Below are positions 44,980-55,539 of a stretch of 64,000 bases of DNA, one piece after another (within the stretch, counting starts at the first letter, position 1; every line of letters starts with the position of its first letter). A model generated the notes under the pieces. The model ran no database searches. It was not told the origin of the DNA and saw nothing but the letters and a program-made list of their open reading frames with translations. The translations under genes and the position numbers were made by a program. Source of the DNA: Desarmillaria ectypa (Eukaryota; Basidiomycota; Agaricomycetes; Agaricales; Physalacriaceae); contig JAUDYN010000005.1 in the NCBI GenBank assembly GCA_030407005.1, positions 1,426,001-1,490,000 on the forward strand, in the 5' to 3' direction.

Positions 44980-47589
44980 TCACCCTTCCAGCTCAACAAC
45001 AACGTTGATAATCATTATAACCATGTAAGAGAGTATCAGAAATATGCCCCACGGCCGAGACAGAACATAGCCGTTGTACGGCACTACTATGAGTGTCGCC
45101 ACCAACAATGTTATCAGTCCTATCGTGCATACGAAGAGCGTTGTTCCAAAATTCAGCTTGTAGGGCTCCGATGTATGGGCCGTTATATACATCCCAGAGA
45201 TGCCTACGCCAAGGAGGATGTTCAACATCGGTCCACCAAAGCATGCCGAAAAACCCATGATGGGGGCAAAGACCTAGGTAACGAATATCATTATCGGAAA
45301 GGACCCGGGTATTGAAAATTGGACTCACAGCTACACTCATATTGGCCACCAAATCAGCCAGTGAATTGCCCACAGCAAAGATGGTCAAACCGATGATGGC
45401 GTCCGATAGTCCAAAAAGAAAGCCGAAAGTCTAGGGGGAGTCTAGTATGTAGAGTAAATGATGATGAGTCTCTTACCTGTAAGACATTGACAACTTCATC
45501 AGCGATGGCCATTATCCACACCACAGCAACAAAGAAGCCCATAGAACAGCGTGTCATCCGGAACGTTGGGTGCTCTCCCTTCTCCGCGAAAATAGCCACT
45601 AAGATGGCCGCTGCGAAGCCAGTGATACCTGCAGCGAGTAACAACCATAGAAGCTGGGAAGTTCCACCTACGAAACCAATAAGATGATACACCAGCTGAC
45701 GAGTTGAACGAACGAACTGAAAAGCACACCAACACAGAACAATGGACCAAGGACACACTGGGTAGCTGTAAGCCACTTGTTGAACGCGACGCCATGCATA
45801 TCTTCTTGTACCTCCTCCTCGGCAATCAACACTCGCTCGATCCCTTCTTCCTCAAAGTCAATCAGATCGCGGTCACTTCCTAGCGTCTTTTCCAAGGGAT
45901 GATGTGAGTGACTATAAGGAGTTACGACAACAGGTAACGTCAATGTCAACATCATGACAGCAGGAGCCGCAAAAACAGACGCAACCTTTCCGAGCACACT
46001 CTGGCTGCGGAAACGGTGCAGGGATGGAAATAGGGTATGGTATATCTCTCCTAGGATATAAAACATGCCATGCCGCGGAGATGACGAGACGTACGTCTGC
46101 GAGTCCGTTTCGGTATCAGATATCGTTCGTGCGATGGATGGGAACGATGCGTTCATTGTTGAAGAAGAGGCGTCGTCCAAATAACGCCCATTTTCATGAA
46201 TCTCCTCAGGCTCCTCTGAAGTGGCTGGTGTCACAAGAAGCTGAGGTGGACGTTCGTGAAGAGGTAGTCCTTGCGTGGCATCCCATGGATCAATCTCTCT
46301 ATTGGGTGTACGAGGACGCGACCGAGGGTGGGAATGGTAATGACCTCCGGCATAGGGCGTCTGACTTTCAAACATATTCAAGGACGAACTAGCCGCCTCA
46401 TGGCGAAGCGACGTCACCACTTGGCGAAACTCGAGAGCACCGACTAAGGAGAATGATGGCATATGCGTATGTATATATGAGGAGGATGGTGATGGTGAGC
46501 GGGAATGAGATCTTGGAGGAAGGTCGGTTTGTAGTCGCAGAGGGCCTGGAGCAGAAATAGCGCGAACTCGCTGAGACGGCGGTGGCGGAGGTGATATCCT
46601 CGGTGGCGGTGAAGAGGCTACAGCGTTTGAATTTTATTGGGGGTATAACAAAGGGTATAAAAGACTTACGATCGTCCCTGTAAGGCTCTTGCTGCTGTGT
46701 CTCATCATCTGCATACTCTGAACGTGCTAAGGTTTCGTTTAACCTTTGCATACTACGCCTTCGTCCCCACCACGTTCCGACGACGACATAGATGACATAA
46801 ACGAGATACAGAACGATCATGATTGCTGCCTCCCATAGCCGGATGTGACCGTCCCACAGGATAACTAAGAGAAGGCTGACGGCGACAGTAAAGAATCCCA
46901 CGTCACGTAAGAAATGCCCCCGATTTACCTCAAACGGTTTGATGATGCACATAGACCCCACAACGCACGAGACGATGAAGGACGCAGCTCCTAGCAGCTC
47001 TCCGATTGCCAGACTTCCGGAATTGGCTCGCATTGCTGAAAACGTGGAGAAGACATCCGGACTGCCATTCCCAAATGCCAAAAACGTCACCCCAGCGACG
47101 TTCTCGTCAAGTCCCAGTAGCTGCGCAATGGTAGCAAGATTTGGCGTGAAGAAATCTGAGGCACTGATGCCGAGGGTCGAGAACAGAAAAATCAGCCAGA
47201 CAATAAGGCCTACGAAAACGAGCGGTCGTGATTGTGGCTCTGCGCAAAAATAATCTCGGAGATAGTTGATGGAAAGAAATGTGCCGGGGCTTGGGCATTG
47301 GGTCTCGACATGGGCGCACTGAAGGCTGAAAGGAAACGCAATTGGGCGACACTAAGGACACTGTTATACAACAATATCGAGGACAGTAGGTTAAAATCAC
47401 CTCGTTCGTTGATGGTTCGTCTGCTGAGACCTGTAGATCCCTCAACTCCAACGAAATCCGCTTGACCAAACTGTTCTCCCCGCGAAGCAGTGACACCTCC
47501 GAAACCTGGCCGTAGCGGCTCCGTGATAGAAGAACCGCATTCAGGACTAGAAGGAATACGAAAATGAACCGGGATGTCACCAACGACAT
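44980..47589 (-). CDS. Na+/Ca2+ exchanger family transporter (NCLX/NCKX6-like)
   Basis: Cation/Ca2+ exchanger with two Na_Ca_ex domains. The ATG at 47589 gives a hydrophobic start (MSLVTSRFIFVFLLVLNAVL). A Cys-rich loop follows (CAHVETQCPSPGTFLSINYL, RDYFC), then the first domain with the alpha-1 repeat VTFLAFGNGSPDVFSTFSAM and several helices (FLRDVGFFTVAVSLLLVILW, AAIMIVLYLVYVIYVVVGTW). A long cytosolic loop rich in Ser, Pro, His and acidic residues separates it from the second domain: LLAAGITGFAAAILVAIFAE, FFVAVVWIMAIADEVVNVLQ, alpha-2 repeat IGLTIFAVGNSLADLVANMS, FSACFGGPMLNILLGVGIS and the last helix pair, ending VVVELEG (stop 44980-44982). The GNGSPD/GNS pair fits NCLX-type exchangers of mitochondria or vacuoles. 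Which membrane is not shown. Confidence 0.9.
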
Positions 47590-47957
47590 GATAAAGAGGG
47601 AGGGTCAGGCAATGGAGTGCGCATTACAGGACCATGCGTTCAGAGTTTCGTTAACCGACGTAAATTTTATTTGGATCTATTGATTTCGACCGTTCATCGG
47701 ACCGTCAAATGCGTCATCTCTGACATCAAGTACTTGTAAGCAAAAGCAGAAGAGAGAAAATAATTTATGGGGGAAAAAAACACAAGTACATCTGCTGCTG
47801 CTACATTTTGGAATTACATATCATATCCTTTGCCTGGTACTACCTTGACCAAGAAGGATTCGTCGTGATGAATCTTGGTATCTCCTAGCGCGCCTTCCAC
47901 CAAGATAGGTGTAATCATTATTCTGTTCGTTGGGCGTCAGCCACGCTGAACCGAACT

Positions 47958-50022
47958 TCAGATGACTGTCGGCTTGCTTGCGTGCTGATTTTCTGTTCAA
48001 AGACGTTAGGCATTCCTTTGGGTAGGTTATGCTATATGCACCATGGACTTACGGTGCATGAACCACCCTCCTCACCGGAGCTTTTACTTTCGCCTTGTCT
48101 CGGTATCTTCGAAAAATAGTGAGAAAGTCGGAACAATTCATGTACAAATTATCGCTTACTCGGACGAGACTGATTTGACCAGGTTCAGCATCTGTTGTGC
48201 CAAGCCCTGGCGATCCTATACGGAAACTTGTGGACATAGAGCCACTATTTTTTCTATTGAAGGTATCCCGCAAAGATCTTCGTGAGTTGAGCGATGCTAG
48301 CAGTGAATTCGACCATACTAGGATCAGTTAAGAAATGCAGGTTAAGGATTGATTAGGGGACGTACGCTTCCCGATAACAAAGTCAATAGCGAAAGAGTAG
48401 AAGGAAGTAGGCTTAGTAACGAACTGAAAAGGAGGATGAGTACTGTCGGGGGTCCAGTTCAAAATGACATGGACGTACGACGATGACTTCAACAACAGCC
48501 ATAAGACTAGACACCTGTGAATTAAAATTTCAAGTGCCATGATGATATTGAGACTTACGATGTCAGTAGGCAACGCGTGATCGCGTATCCAATGAGAGTC
48601 TTAATTAGATAGTTTGTGTTTGCGAAGTCCGTTCGGCTCCGCTCAAGCAGAAGACATAGGCCGAGAGCAATTAGAATGTCGGAAAGAATAGCAGTGATGC
48701 CAAATGGTAACACAGCAACAAACTAACAACTTCCCTTAAGTAAACGGATTCCACCAGGAGAGAAGGGCTTACATTCACTTCGTTGAGCCTGCTAAATTCC
48801 TTTTTGACGAAACTGAAAGGAGGTAAGGGCGGTACTTTTGCAAAAGGAGGTACACATACAATTGACCGACAGTTTCTGCCAAATCGAGTGGTTGTTAGCC
48901 GAGTAATAATCCGAGACCGGGATAATTTCACCTAAGCCAAAACCTGGGGGTCGCTCAGTATTTGGAAATATGAAAGGAAAGCTGGACTCACAAAAATGGG
49001 CAACGACCATCGAGCCCTGAGCGGATGTCAGTTCCGAAATTAGCCTCAAGTAGGAACGAGACGGGACGAACGATAACGGAAGTCATCCACCACTTGTACG
49101 GTTTGGGACATACTGAGAAACCACGATGAGAAACTGGCAGAAAAGTATGTTCAAATGAATGGAGAGCGTACATTCGTGTATTCGTTGAGCGAAAAAGCTA
49201 AGTTGCAGAGATCACAATTTGTAGAGCAGAAGGGGTGAATGAAGAACAGACCATTGCACCAGGAATCCTATTATCACCTGAGAAGGATGAGCGAAGCCAA
49301 AAATATTCAACTCGTACTTACATTGACCATGATCGAGGACTTGGTTGTGTCAAATTTGCGTCACAAATACCGCCGATTTTCGAGCTACCAGCCGTACTCA
49401 CAAAGAGAGACCTTGACTATCATCAGAAATGCCGGACATTGAGGCGAGGGCCATGCACTGACCATGTTCCTTCCACTAAATAGGCGGGGCTTCCGAACCC
49501 AGCGATCTTGGAAGGAAAGGTAAGCGCAACAGCCGCCGTGAAGATCCGCGGACTGACCAAATACCAATGCATCGCATGACACACTGCCAAAATTGAGAAA
49601 AGCGTGAAATGAATGTTATTCGTGCTTACTGAACACGACATGGACTGTGTCCAAAGTCCTGGAGTGAACAACATGAGCTTACTAACAAACCACTGGCATA
49701 CGAGCGTACCATATTAACCCCACCTGAAAGAGTGAAACACGTTATAATGACGGACACGAGTCATGGACGTAGCCGACGAACAAAAGATTTTATCCCCGCA
49801 CTATCTTGTGGGTAGGTCATGAAGTAGAAATACGCCTGCAACATTCGTCAGTAATGCATTATAATGCATGAGTAGAGACGAGCCTGTAGCGTTGTAATTC
49901 CGTAGGTGACCATTGTGACCAAAGCGCCAATGAGCATCGCACCTACGTGATTTATGAGTACTAATGAGCATCGTCACGTTTAAACACACACCAAAGGTAT
50001 CGTCGATATTGATGGCCTCCAT
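47958..50022 (-). CDS. DUF6534-type seven-helix membrane protein
   Basis: Member of a large agaricomycete family of predicted seven-helix membrane proteins of unknown function. It is built from many small exons. The ATG at 50022 gives MEAINIDDTFG, then AMLIGALVTMVTYGITTLQ (helix 1), AYFYFMTYPQDSAGIKSF, VGLIWTLDTVHVVFMCHAMH (helix 2), WYLIAGFGSPAYLVEGTWSL, then VIIGFLVQ and FFAQRIHEL, and the DUF6534 core: ITAILSDILIALGLCLLLER, SRTDFANTNYLIKTLIGYAI, FYSFAIDFVIGKLWSNSLLA, SLNSRRSLR. A hydrophilic tail follows; the likely last exons end THASKPTVI at TGA 47958-47960. One intron after TTLQ seems to use a GC donor, and the exons around 48.8-49.1 kb remain unsure. The family's gene expansion suggests sensing or signalling, but that is unproven. 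Confidence 0.75.
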
Positions 50023-50518
50023 AGTTGGGGGGGTATAGAAAGGAAACTGAGTTCACTCCGGAGTAACTGTGGTTTTAAGAGAATGGTGTGCTCTAGTCGT
50101 TCGGATCTCGGAATCAGAGTTGGGTATAAACTGCGATGATGCCGTTGGATTGGCAAATTGGAGATCAAGTACAAATAGGCAAAGTCCGAACCTAGCACGG
50201 CCGGTGACCTCGTGCACTCTGACAGCTGTGTCAAAGGATGTCAAGATGAAGATGATGAGGGAATCTAGTTTGATATGAAAAGAGTGATGTGCATATGCAA
50301 AGCCATGCAAATAAAATCAAAGGAAAAGCAATTTTGAACGTGATCGCGGTTGAAAAGGGTGGAAAGTAGCTGCCGGCCGTCAAGTAAGGTCTGATCCGGA
50401 GCTGATGGCCGCATCATTACTTGTTTTCAGTCTCTCTCTCAGGTGGTTCATTTGATCCTAGGCATACCCTCGAAACACATACTGCAAATAACTTGTTCCA
50501 GTGCCTCGCCTCACCTCG
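50023..50518. promoter_or_regulatory. Divergent promoter region (DUF6534 / paraoxonase-like)
   Basis: About 500 bases between outward-facing start codons at 50022 (minus) and 50519 (plus). No coding frame is supported. No clear TATA element was identified with confidence on either side. Confidence 0.45.
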
Positions 50519-51987
50519 ATGGCATTCCGAAGTAAACTTGCCATATTCGTCCTTTTGACGGTATATCCATTTCTCTGGAATCCGTCAATCTCGAACTGAC
50601 GTGTTATTACTATTCAGAGCTTTTATGTCTGGCGAAGCCAGTACACTCTCTGGAACTCCATTCTCACTTTGGCCCCGTTCCCCGATGGCTACCTTCATGG
50701 CGGCAACTTCAGCACCCAATGCGAGACCCTCAGAGACGAGTCTGAGAACGACGCTCTCAAGTTCTGTGAGGACGCAACTTTCTGGGACCTTCATGACAAT
50801 GAAGCCAAGCTGGAAGAAAGAAAGGTTCTTTTCACCTGTGACTCGGGCCGAAAGCAGTGGAACACCGTGAGCTCGACGAGATCTTTCTGTGGCATTTGAC
50901 CGGCTGACCGAGTCCCAAGGTGATGGGCCCATTACACAAGCCCGACCCTCACGGCTCTCTCTGGCTCTACTCGCCCAACAGCGAAAGGGTCGCCACAGAA
51001 AAGCCAACCTCTCTTTTTGGTTTCGGGAAGTCTACCTCTGTACCCACGAAGCCTCAGCGTGTCACGTTGGAGAATTATCCAGAAGGTCATGACTTCCATC
51101 CTTTGGGTGCCAAGATTTGGCCATCATATGCCGGCAATTCCTCCAATCTCTTCATTGCAAATCATGCTGGTCCTCGAACTTTTATTGAGCAGTTCATCAT
51201 GTCGCCCTCCTCTCCGACTGTTGCAACCCATATTCGCACACTTTCATCTCCCTACTTCGTTTCTCCCAATGCTCTCGCTCTGACCTCTCCAAATTCCTTC
51301 TACGTTTCAAATGACCATCTTATTACTCGAAGATGGCCCATCATTGGCCATTTCGTGCCTATCATGGAGACGATTCTTGGATTACCTCTTGGATGGGTGG
51401 CCCATGTCACTCTGGATTCTGATGTAACATCTCCTGTTCCGATCCAAACCCACGCAGTTGCGGCACCTTTCATCCCATTTCCAAATGGCGTAGCCATATC
51501 TGCGTCCGGTACCCAAGTGGCCATTGCATCCACATCGTTGAGTCAAATCATGATGTATTCAAGAAACACTTTCACCAATGAACTGGTGTTTCAAGAAAGC
51601 GTTCTAGTTCCATTCTGCCCCGATAACATAGATTTTGATGATAATGGTTCTCTCATTGTTGGCGGCCATCCTCATTTCCCGACTTTGGTCAAGGTGGCCA
51701 AAAGCGTGGTGCCGCACGCACCAAGCTGGGTGCTTTCCATTACACCGCGTGCTAGTGAGAGCAAATTGACTGAACCACCGGCCAATTATGATATGATAGC
51801 ACCGATTTCTGCCGGCAGCAAGGTCCCTGCACCGCTGAACTGGGATGTCGTAACACTACTTCAGAGCAATGGCGTCGGCTTTTCGTCTTCCACAATCGGT
51901 CTGCGAGATTCAAGGACGGACGCCTTGTACGTTTCTGGGTTGTATGCGGAGGAAGGACTGCTGGTTTGCAGACCAGCTCTGGCCTAA
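50519..51987 (+). CDS. Paraoxonase/SMP-30-like beta-propeller protein
   Basis: Predicted six-bladed propeller related to serum paraoxonase (arylesterase/lactonase) and strictosidine-synthase-like proteins. The ATG at 50519 gives MAFRSKLAIFVLLT, an N-terminal membrane anchor or signal; after a 59-base intron SFYVWRSQYTLWNSILTLAP, PDGYLHGGNFSTQCETLRDE and DATFWDLHDNEAKLEERKVL follow. The second intron follows KQWNT and the rest is one long exon: PDPHGSLWLYSPNS, DFHPLGAKIWPSYAGNSSNL, FIANHAGPRTFIEQFIM, LTSPNSFYVSNDHLITRRWP, PNGVAISASGTQVAIASTSL and PDNIDFDDNGSLIVGGHPHF. PNxVAIS and the SNDH segment are the calcium and catalytic regions of paraoxonases. The stop is TAA at 51985-51987. The substrate is unknown; lactonase or esterase activity is possible. 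Confidence 0.85.
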
Positions 51988-52341
51988 ATCCAAGCCTTAG
52001 ATCCGCCGCCGCCGCCGAATTGCTGACAGGAGGAATAGGACGTTGTTGTCATGAGTTTACAAATCTTTATACAACAAAGCGAAAATATAAATGTATGTAT
52101 TCAGATATATAATAAACCAGAAGAAATGGTCCCGCGAGTATCGCAGGGTGTATATATCAATGTAATTGTACACTATGAACCTGAGGGGGACGGCGGATAG
52201 CATGAGAAGGAAGGAAACACAGCAACATTAGGGAAGAAAAAAAAAAACAGAACAATGTATATAAATCATCAAAAGAAATTGGGCAATAAAGTTCTGTAGA
52301 AACGAGATCAGGCATTGCAGGTCAGTCAGAGTGAACGGCAC
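51988..52341. other. Convergent 3' ends
   Basis: 354 bases between the stops of the paraoxonase-like gene (plus) and the KilA-N gene (minus). AT-rich with an A run near 52238 and AATAAA-like stretches (for example 52285). These are probably overlapping 3' untranslated regions. No gene. Confidence 0.5.
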
Positions 52342-53597
52342 TCACACGGCACCGGCGCCAAACAAGAACGCCGCCACCCCCCAAGCCGCCGATTTGGTCT
52401 TGGGTTCCATCTGCCATCGACTGACCCTACTGTTAGTAGCGATAACTCGGGGCTCGTTCTCTTGCTCCTTGAGTTCAAACGTCAGCGTCTCCTCCTCTCG
52501 TCCTCTCTTGCTCTTGGGTTTGACATCGACATCCATATCATTTTCCGTCTTCAGCTCTGTCTTGAGCGCGTCCCGTTCCGCCTTCAGTCCCTCAATCAAA
52601 GCCTTCTGCTCAGCAACATCCTGTTGATGAAGCTGCGATCCCATGACATCTTCAACCGTGTCTCCCTCTTCGTCCACCACAGTCTGCTCAGATCCACCCG
52701 GGGTATCGACAAGCTCTCGTCGAGTGCTCTTTCTGGGAGTCTTCGCTGGCGGAGACTTGGGCGGGGCTACTGAGACTTGGGGTGCAGGACTCTTGGTGCG
52801 AGCAGATCGTCTGAGGACGGGCGGCTTGTCGAGGGATTTAGCTGGAGACGGCGAGGACTCTTTCCGGCGTTTTGCCGGATTAGGAGCGGGTGATGGAGGG
52901 GCCTTAGACGGAGGTGGAATAGATGACCCCGCTGGGGAGGCGGGAGTGGCCCGGGGAGCAGTGGCAGCACCTTTGCCAGACCGCCTGTAGTTGGCCGTAG
53001 GATCCGGCCTAGCATTGACAACAACGTTAATAAGACCACCTAATGAATAGGCCTCTGCGAGAGATATAGCCAACTCTGGTGAAACCCAAGTACCCGCCAG
53101 GCGAATGATTGATGTGTCTCGAGACGATCCATTGTTGCCAGTGAGGTCAAAGTTATCCTTAACCCATGCTACCTCTTCCTTCTCTTCTTGCTCAGAGGCC
53201 GTTGGAAACGCAGCACGAAACATAGTGGTTAAGCTAATCGCGCCTGTGTCATATCGTCGAAGGATGAAAGCGTGCCCTGACGACTATCGTTGCTTTATCG
53301 TCAGCAAGGGTTGATGAGATAGATAGCAAATACGTACTGTCGATGTCTCTATCTTCATTCTTCCCACCTGAAAAATCAGACCGACATTATCGCGTCATGC
53401 AAGTCACGCAAAAGGAAGACACGCACGAGAATGTCTTGCCCTTGGCAATTCAATATTTGGTACTTTACGGGTGGCAAGTTGCCAGAATCAACTGCACAGA
53501 ATAGTTAGAGAAGTACAAAAGATACATCGCAAAACGCACGAGTTGCCTTGAGGTGAGGGTTAAGCCCAGAGGGCATCGGTGGGCGAAGGGTCATCAT
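52342..53597 (-). CDS. Bqt4-like KilA-N/APSES-domain protein with C-terminal membrane helix
   Basis: Resembles fission-yeast Bqt4, an inner-nuclear-membrane protein that anchors telomeres to the nuclear envelope. Exons rebuilt by eye give MMTLRPPMPSGLNPHLKATL, YQILNCQGQDIL, VGRMKIETST and SSGHAFILRRYDTGAISLTT, running into the KilA-N/APSES core: MFRAAFPTASEQEEKEEVAW, RLAGTWVSPELAISLAEAYS, LGGLINVVVNARPDP. A long basic, Ser/Pro-rich linker follows (KRRKESSPSPAKSLDKP), then an acidic helical stretch (QKALIEGLKAERDALKTELK). The last 20 residues are hydrophobic (SAAWGVAAFLFGAGAV), a tail anchor. The stop is 52342-52344. The architecture (KilA-N at the N-terminus, single helix at the C-terminus) separates it from APSES transcription factors. 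The telomere role is by homology only. Confidence 0.8.
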
Positions 53598-53889
53598 GGG
53601 CGATATAGGAGATCGTGGTCAACAACGGTGTCAACAATAGGGCGTGGGATCCGGGTCAGCGGCCATCAAAATAGGGACAAATAAACGCGGAAACTCGCGT
53701 GGGTACATCACCTCTTAAGTACACGAATACAGATTGCGCGAACTCAACCAAATGAGTCTTTTGCAACAACAGCATCGGCTACTATTACTCATGATGGACA
53801 GATAACGGCTGATAAGTGACTTTTGTGAACATTGTATCTGCAAAGAAGGAGCAACCAATCAGCCCAGGCCAAGAACCGTCTCACCCACA
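53598..53889. promoter_or_regulatory. 292-bp divergent promoter region (Bqt4-like / bHLH)
   Basis: Lies between outward-facing starts at 53597 (minus) and 53890 (plus). It must contain both core promoters. I see no strong TATA element. Confidence 0.5.
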
Positions 53890-54722
53890 ATGCTGAATCT
53901 GGCTGTGCAGTATGACGTTGTGCACGTGATTCATAGCTACCTAGAAGGGCCGAGTAAAGTAAAGATTAAAAGGTTGATGTACGACTACGAGCAGCACTAT
54001 ACGCCCACCGGCGACTTCTACGCGATTATCCCGCCACAACGCAAAGATGCTCTCTCAAAGGCAACGCGTGACCTCATGGCACTAGAACCTCCCCCTTCTC
54101 CTTTAAAGCATTCACTCAACCAGCCTCTACCTCCTCCGCCAAAACGATTCAGACCTACACCCCCACCCCAGGGCCCGACAGCATCAAAGTCGACTCTCCT
54201 CAGTCCATCCCAGAAAAAAGCTAACCACATCCAAAGCGAGCAAAAGCGACGGGCGAACATTCGCCGTGGATACGAAGCCCTGTGTCAAACCGTCCCTGCT
54301 CTGCGTGAGGCCATCAGACAGGAGGAGGCAACGATGTCAAACGATTCGAGAGGTGAGGTGAAGCGTCGTCGACGGGGCCGACAGGGAGGAAGTGGTGGGG
54401 GAGGGGGCGGCAGCGAGGTGAGCGCCGACGGACGAGCAGGTCCTCGGAGTGAGAATGTCGTTTTGGGCAAAAGTATGTCATTCGTATTACTCCTCGTTTG
54501 CCTCTGATGGACCCGTATCCAGCTATCGAGTATATCCATGCCCTCGTCTCAGAACGCGAGGCTCTTCTTGCCCGCCTTCATCATGCAAATTCCCGACTCC
54601 CGACACCGTTACCACCACCTCCGAATGCACCTTGGGAACGCAGATGGAATGGAGGCGATTCCCGAGATGATGACGAGTCTGATGAGTACGCATATGGCTC
54701 CTTGTCCTCGTCTCCTTGCTGA
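53890..54722 (+). CDS. bHLH transcription factor with Gly/Arg-rich loop
   Basis: Predicted DNA-binding bHLH protein. The ATG at 53890 gives MLNLAVQYDVVHVIHSYLEG, then VKIKRLMYDYEQHY, followed by a Pro-rich region. The basic region is NHIQSEQKRRANIRR; the His, Glu and last Arg fall at the class-B positions that favour CACGTG. Helix 1 is YEALCQTVPALREAIRQ. The loop is unusually long: acidic residues, then KRRRRGRQGG and a run of Gly, about 45 residues. A single intron (gtatgtc..tatccag) then joins GK to helix 2, TIEYIHALVSEREALLARLH, which may extend into a leucine-zipper-like tail. It ends ESDEYAYGSLSSSPC at TGA 54720-54722. The target genes are unknown. Partner specificity (homodimer or heterodimer, as with Ino2/Ino4) cannot be told. 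Confidence 0.85.
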
Positions 54723-55539
54723 CCGTTTCCTAGGTCCGATTAAGGCTATTTATTCACTGTAGCATCAGTTGATACCACCAATATATAATCTATGTCGATC
54801 TCATTCAACGACAATTCTCATTCAGCACTCTCTTTCACTCTACCTCGTTCTACTGAGATCCGAGGAGTACCGGTCCGGCCTCCGTTCTAAACTTTGAGCA
54901 ATTATCTGCCCTTTGATACACTAACGCTTCTGTGCTTCTTGCAGACCATCGCTTCCAACTCGCTCTAGACTTTGGTTTCTCCATCTGGCTCATCGTCGCC
55001 ATCGACTACGATCACACACGCTCATCTCGACATTTCATCCCATGCCTAACTCACTATTTCCATATGCTATCATCTTCCCTCCCACGTCCACCCCATTTGG
55101 CCTTGCTCTATAACCAACCTCATCCTAACAGCATGGGCGATGCTTACAAATGGCATGCTTCTAGCTTGCATACGAGGCCACGAGGGTGGAGAACATCAAC
55201 ACAGTACCCGATCAGCCAAGTGTCCGCGCCATCTACCTTGAAATTAAGCTGCAAAAGCGTAGCATACAATGGAGGGTGCGTTTTGCGAACTCAGCGCTAC
55301 GTATACCTTTCCACTCATTACACCTTTTTCTTAGCAACTACTTATTCCCAATTATCATTGGGAGGATATCCTAGAGATCACGAGGTTCTCCACAGTTCTT
55401 GGTCGGTCTTATTGAAGTGTAGAGACAAGGGACCGAGTATCTGGCTAGCAATAATCAACGCGGTATCCACGAACGCGTGATGTCACGCGTCAAACTTTTG
55501 ATCCCAAATGCGTATACATTTACGTCTATTCCGATATGT
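54723..55539. other. 817-bp convergent intergenic region
   Basis: Between the bHLH stop and the alcohol oxidase stop. A plus-strand open frame of about 180 codons (54932-55480) has no clear ATG, no recognisable domain and a composition like the flanks, so I do not call it a gene. The remainder is probably 3' untranslated sequence. Confidence 0.4.

Noticed and set aside
52315..52990. Plus-strand frames rich in Ser, Leu and Gly
   Set aside because: Antisense to the KilA-N gene's low-complexity linker.
54932..55480. Plus-strand open frame of about 180 codons
   Set aside because: No good ATG, no recognisable domain, composition like flanking DNA, and it lies in a convergent 3' region. Not strong enough to call.
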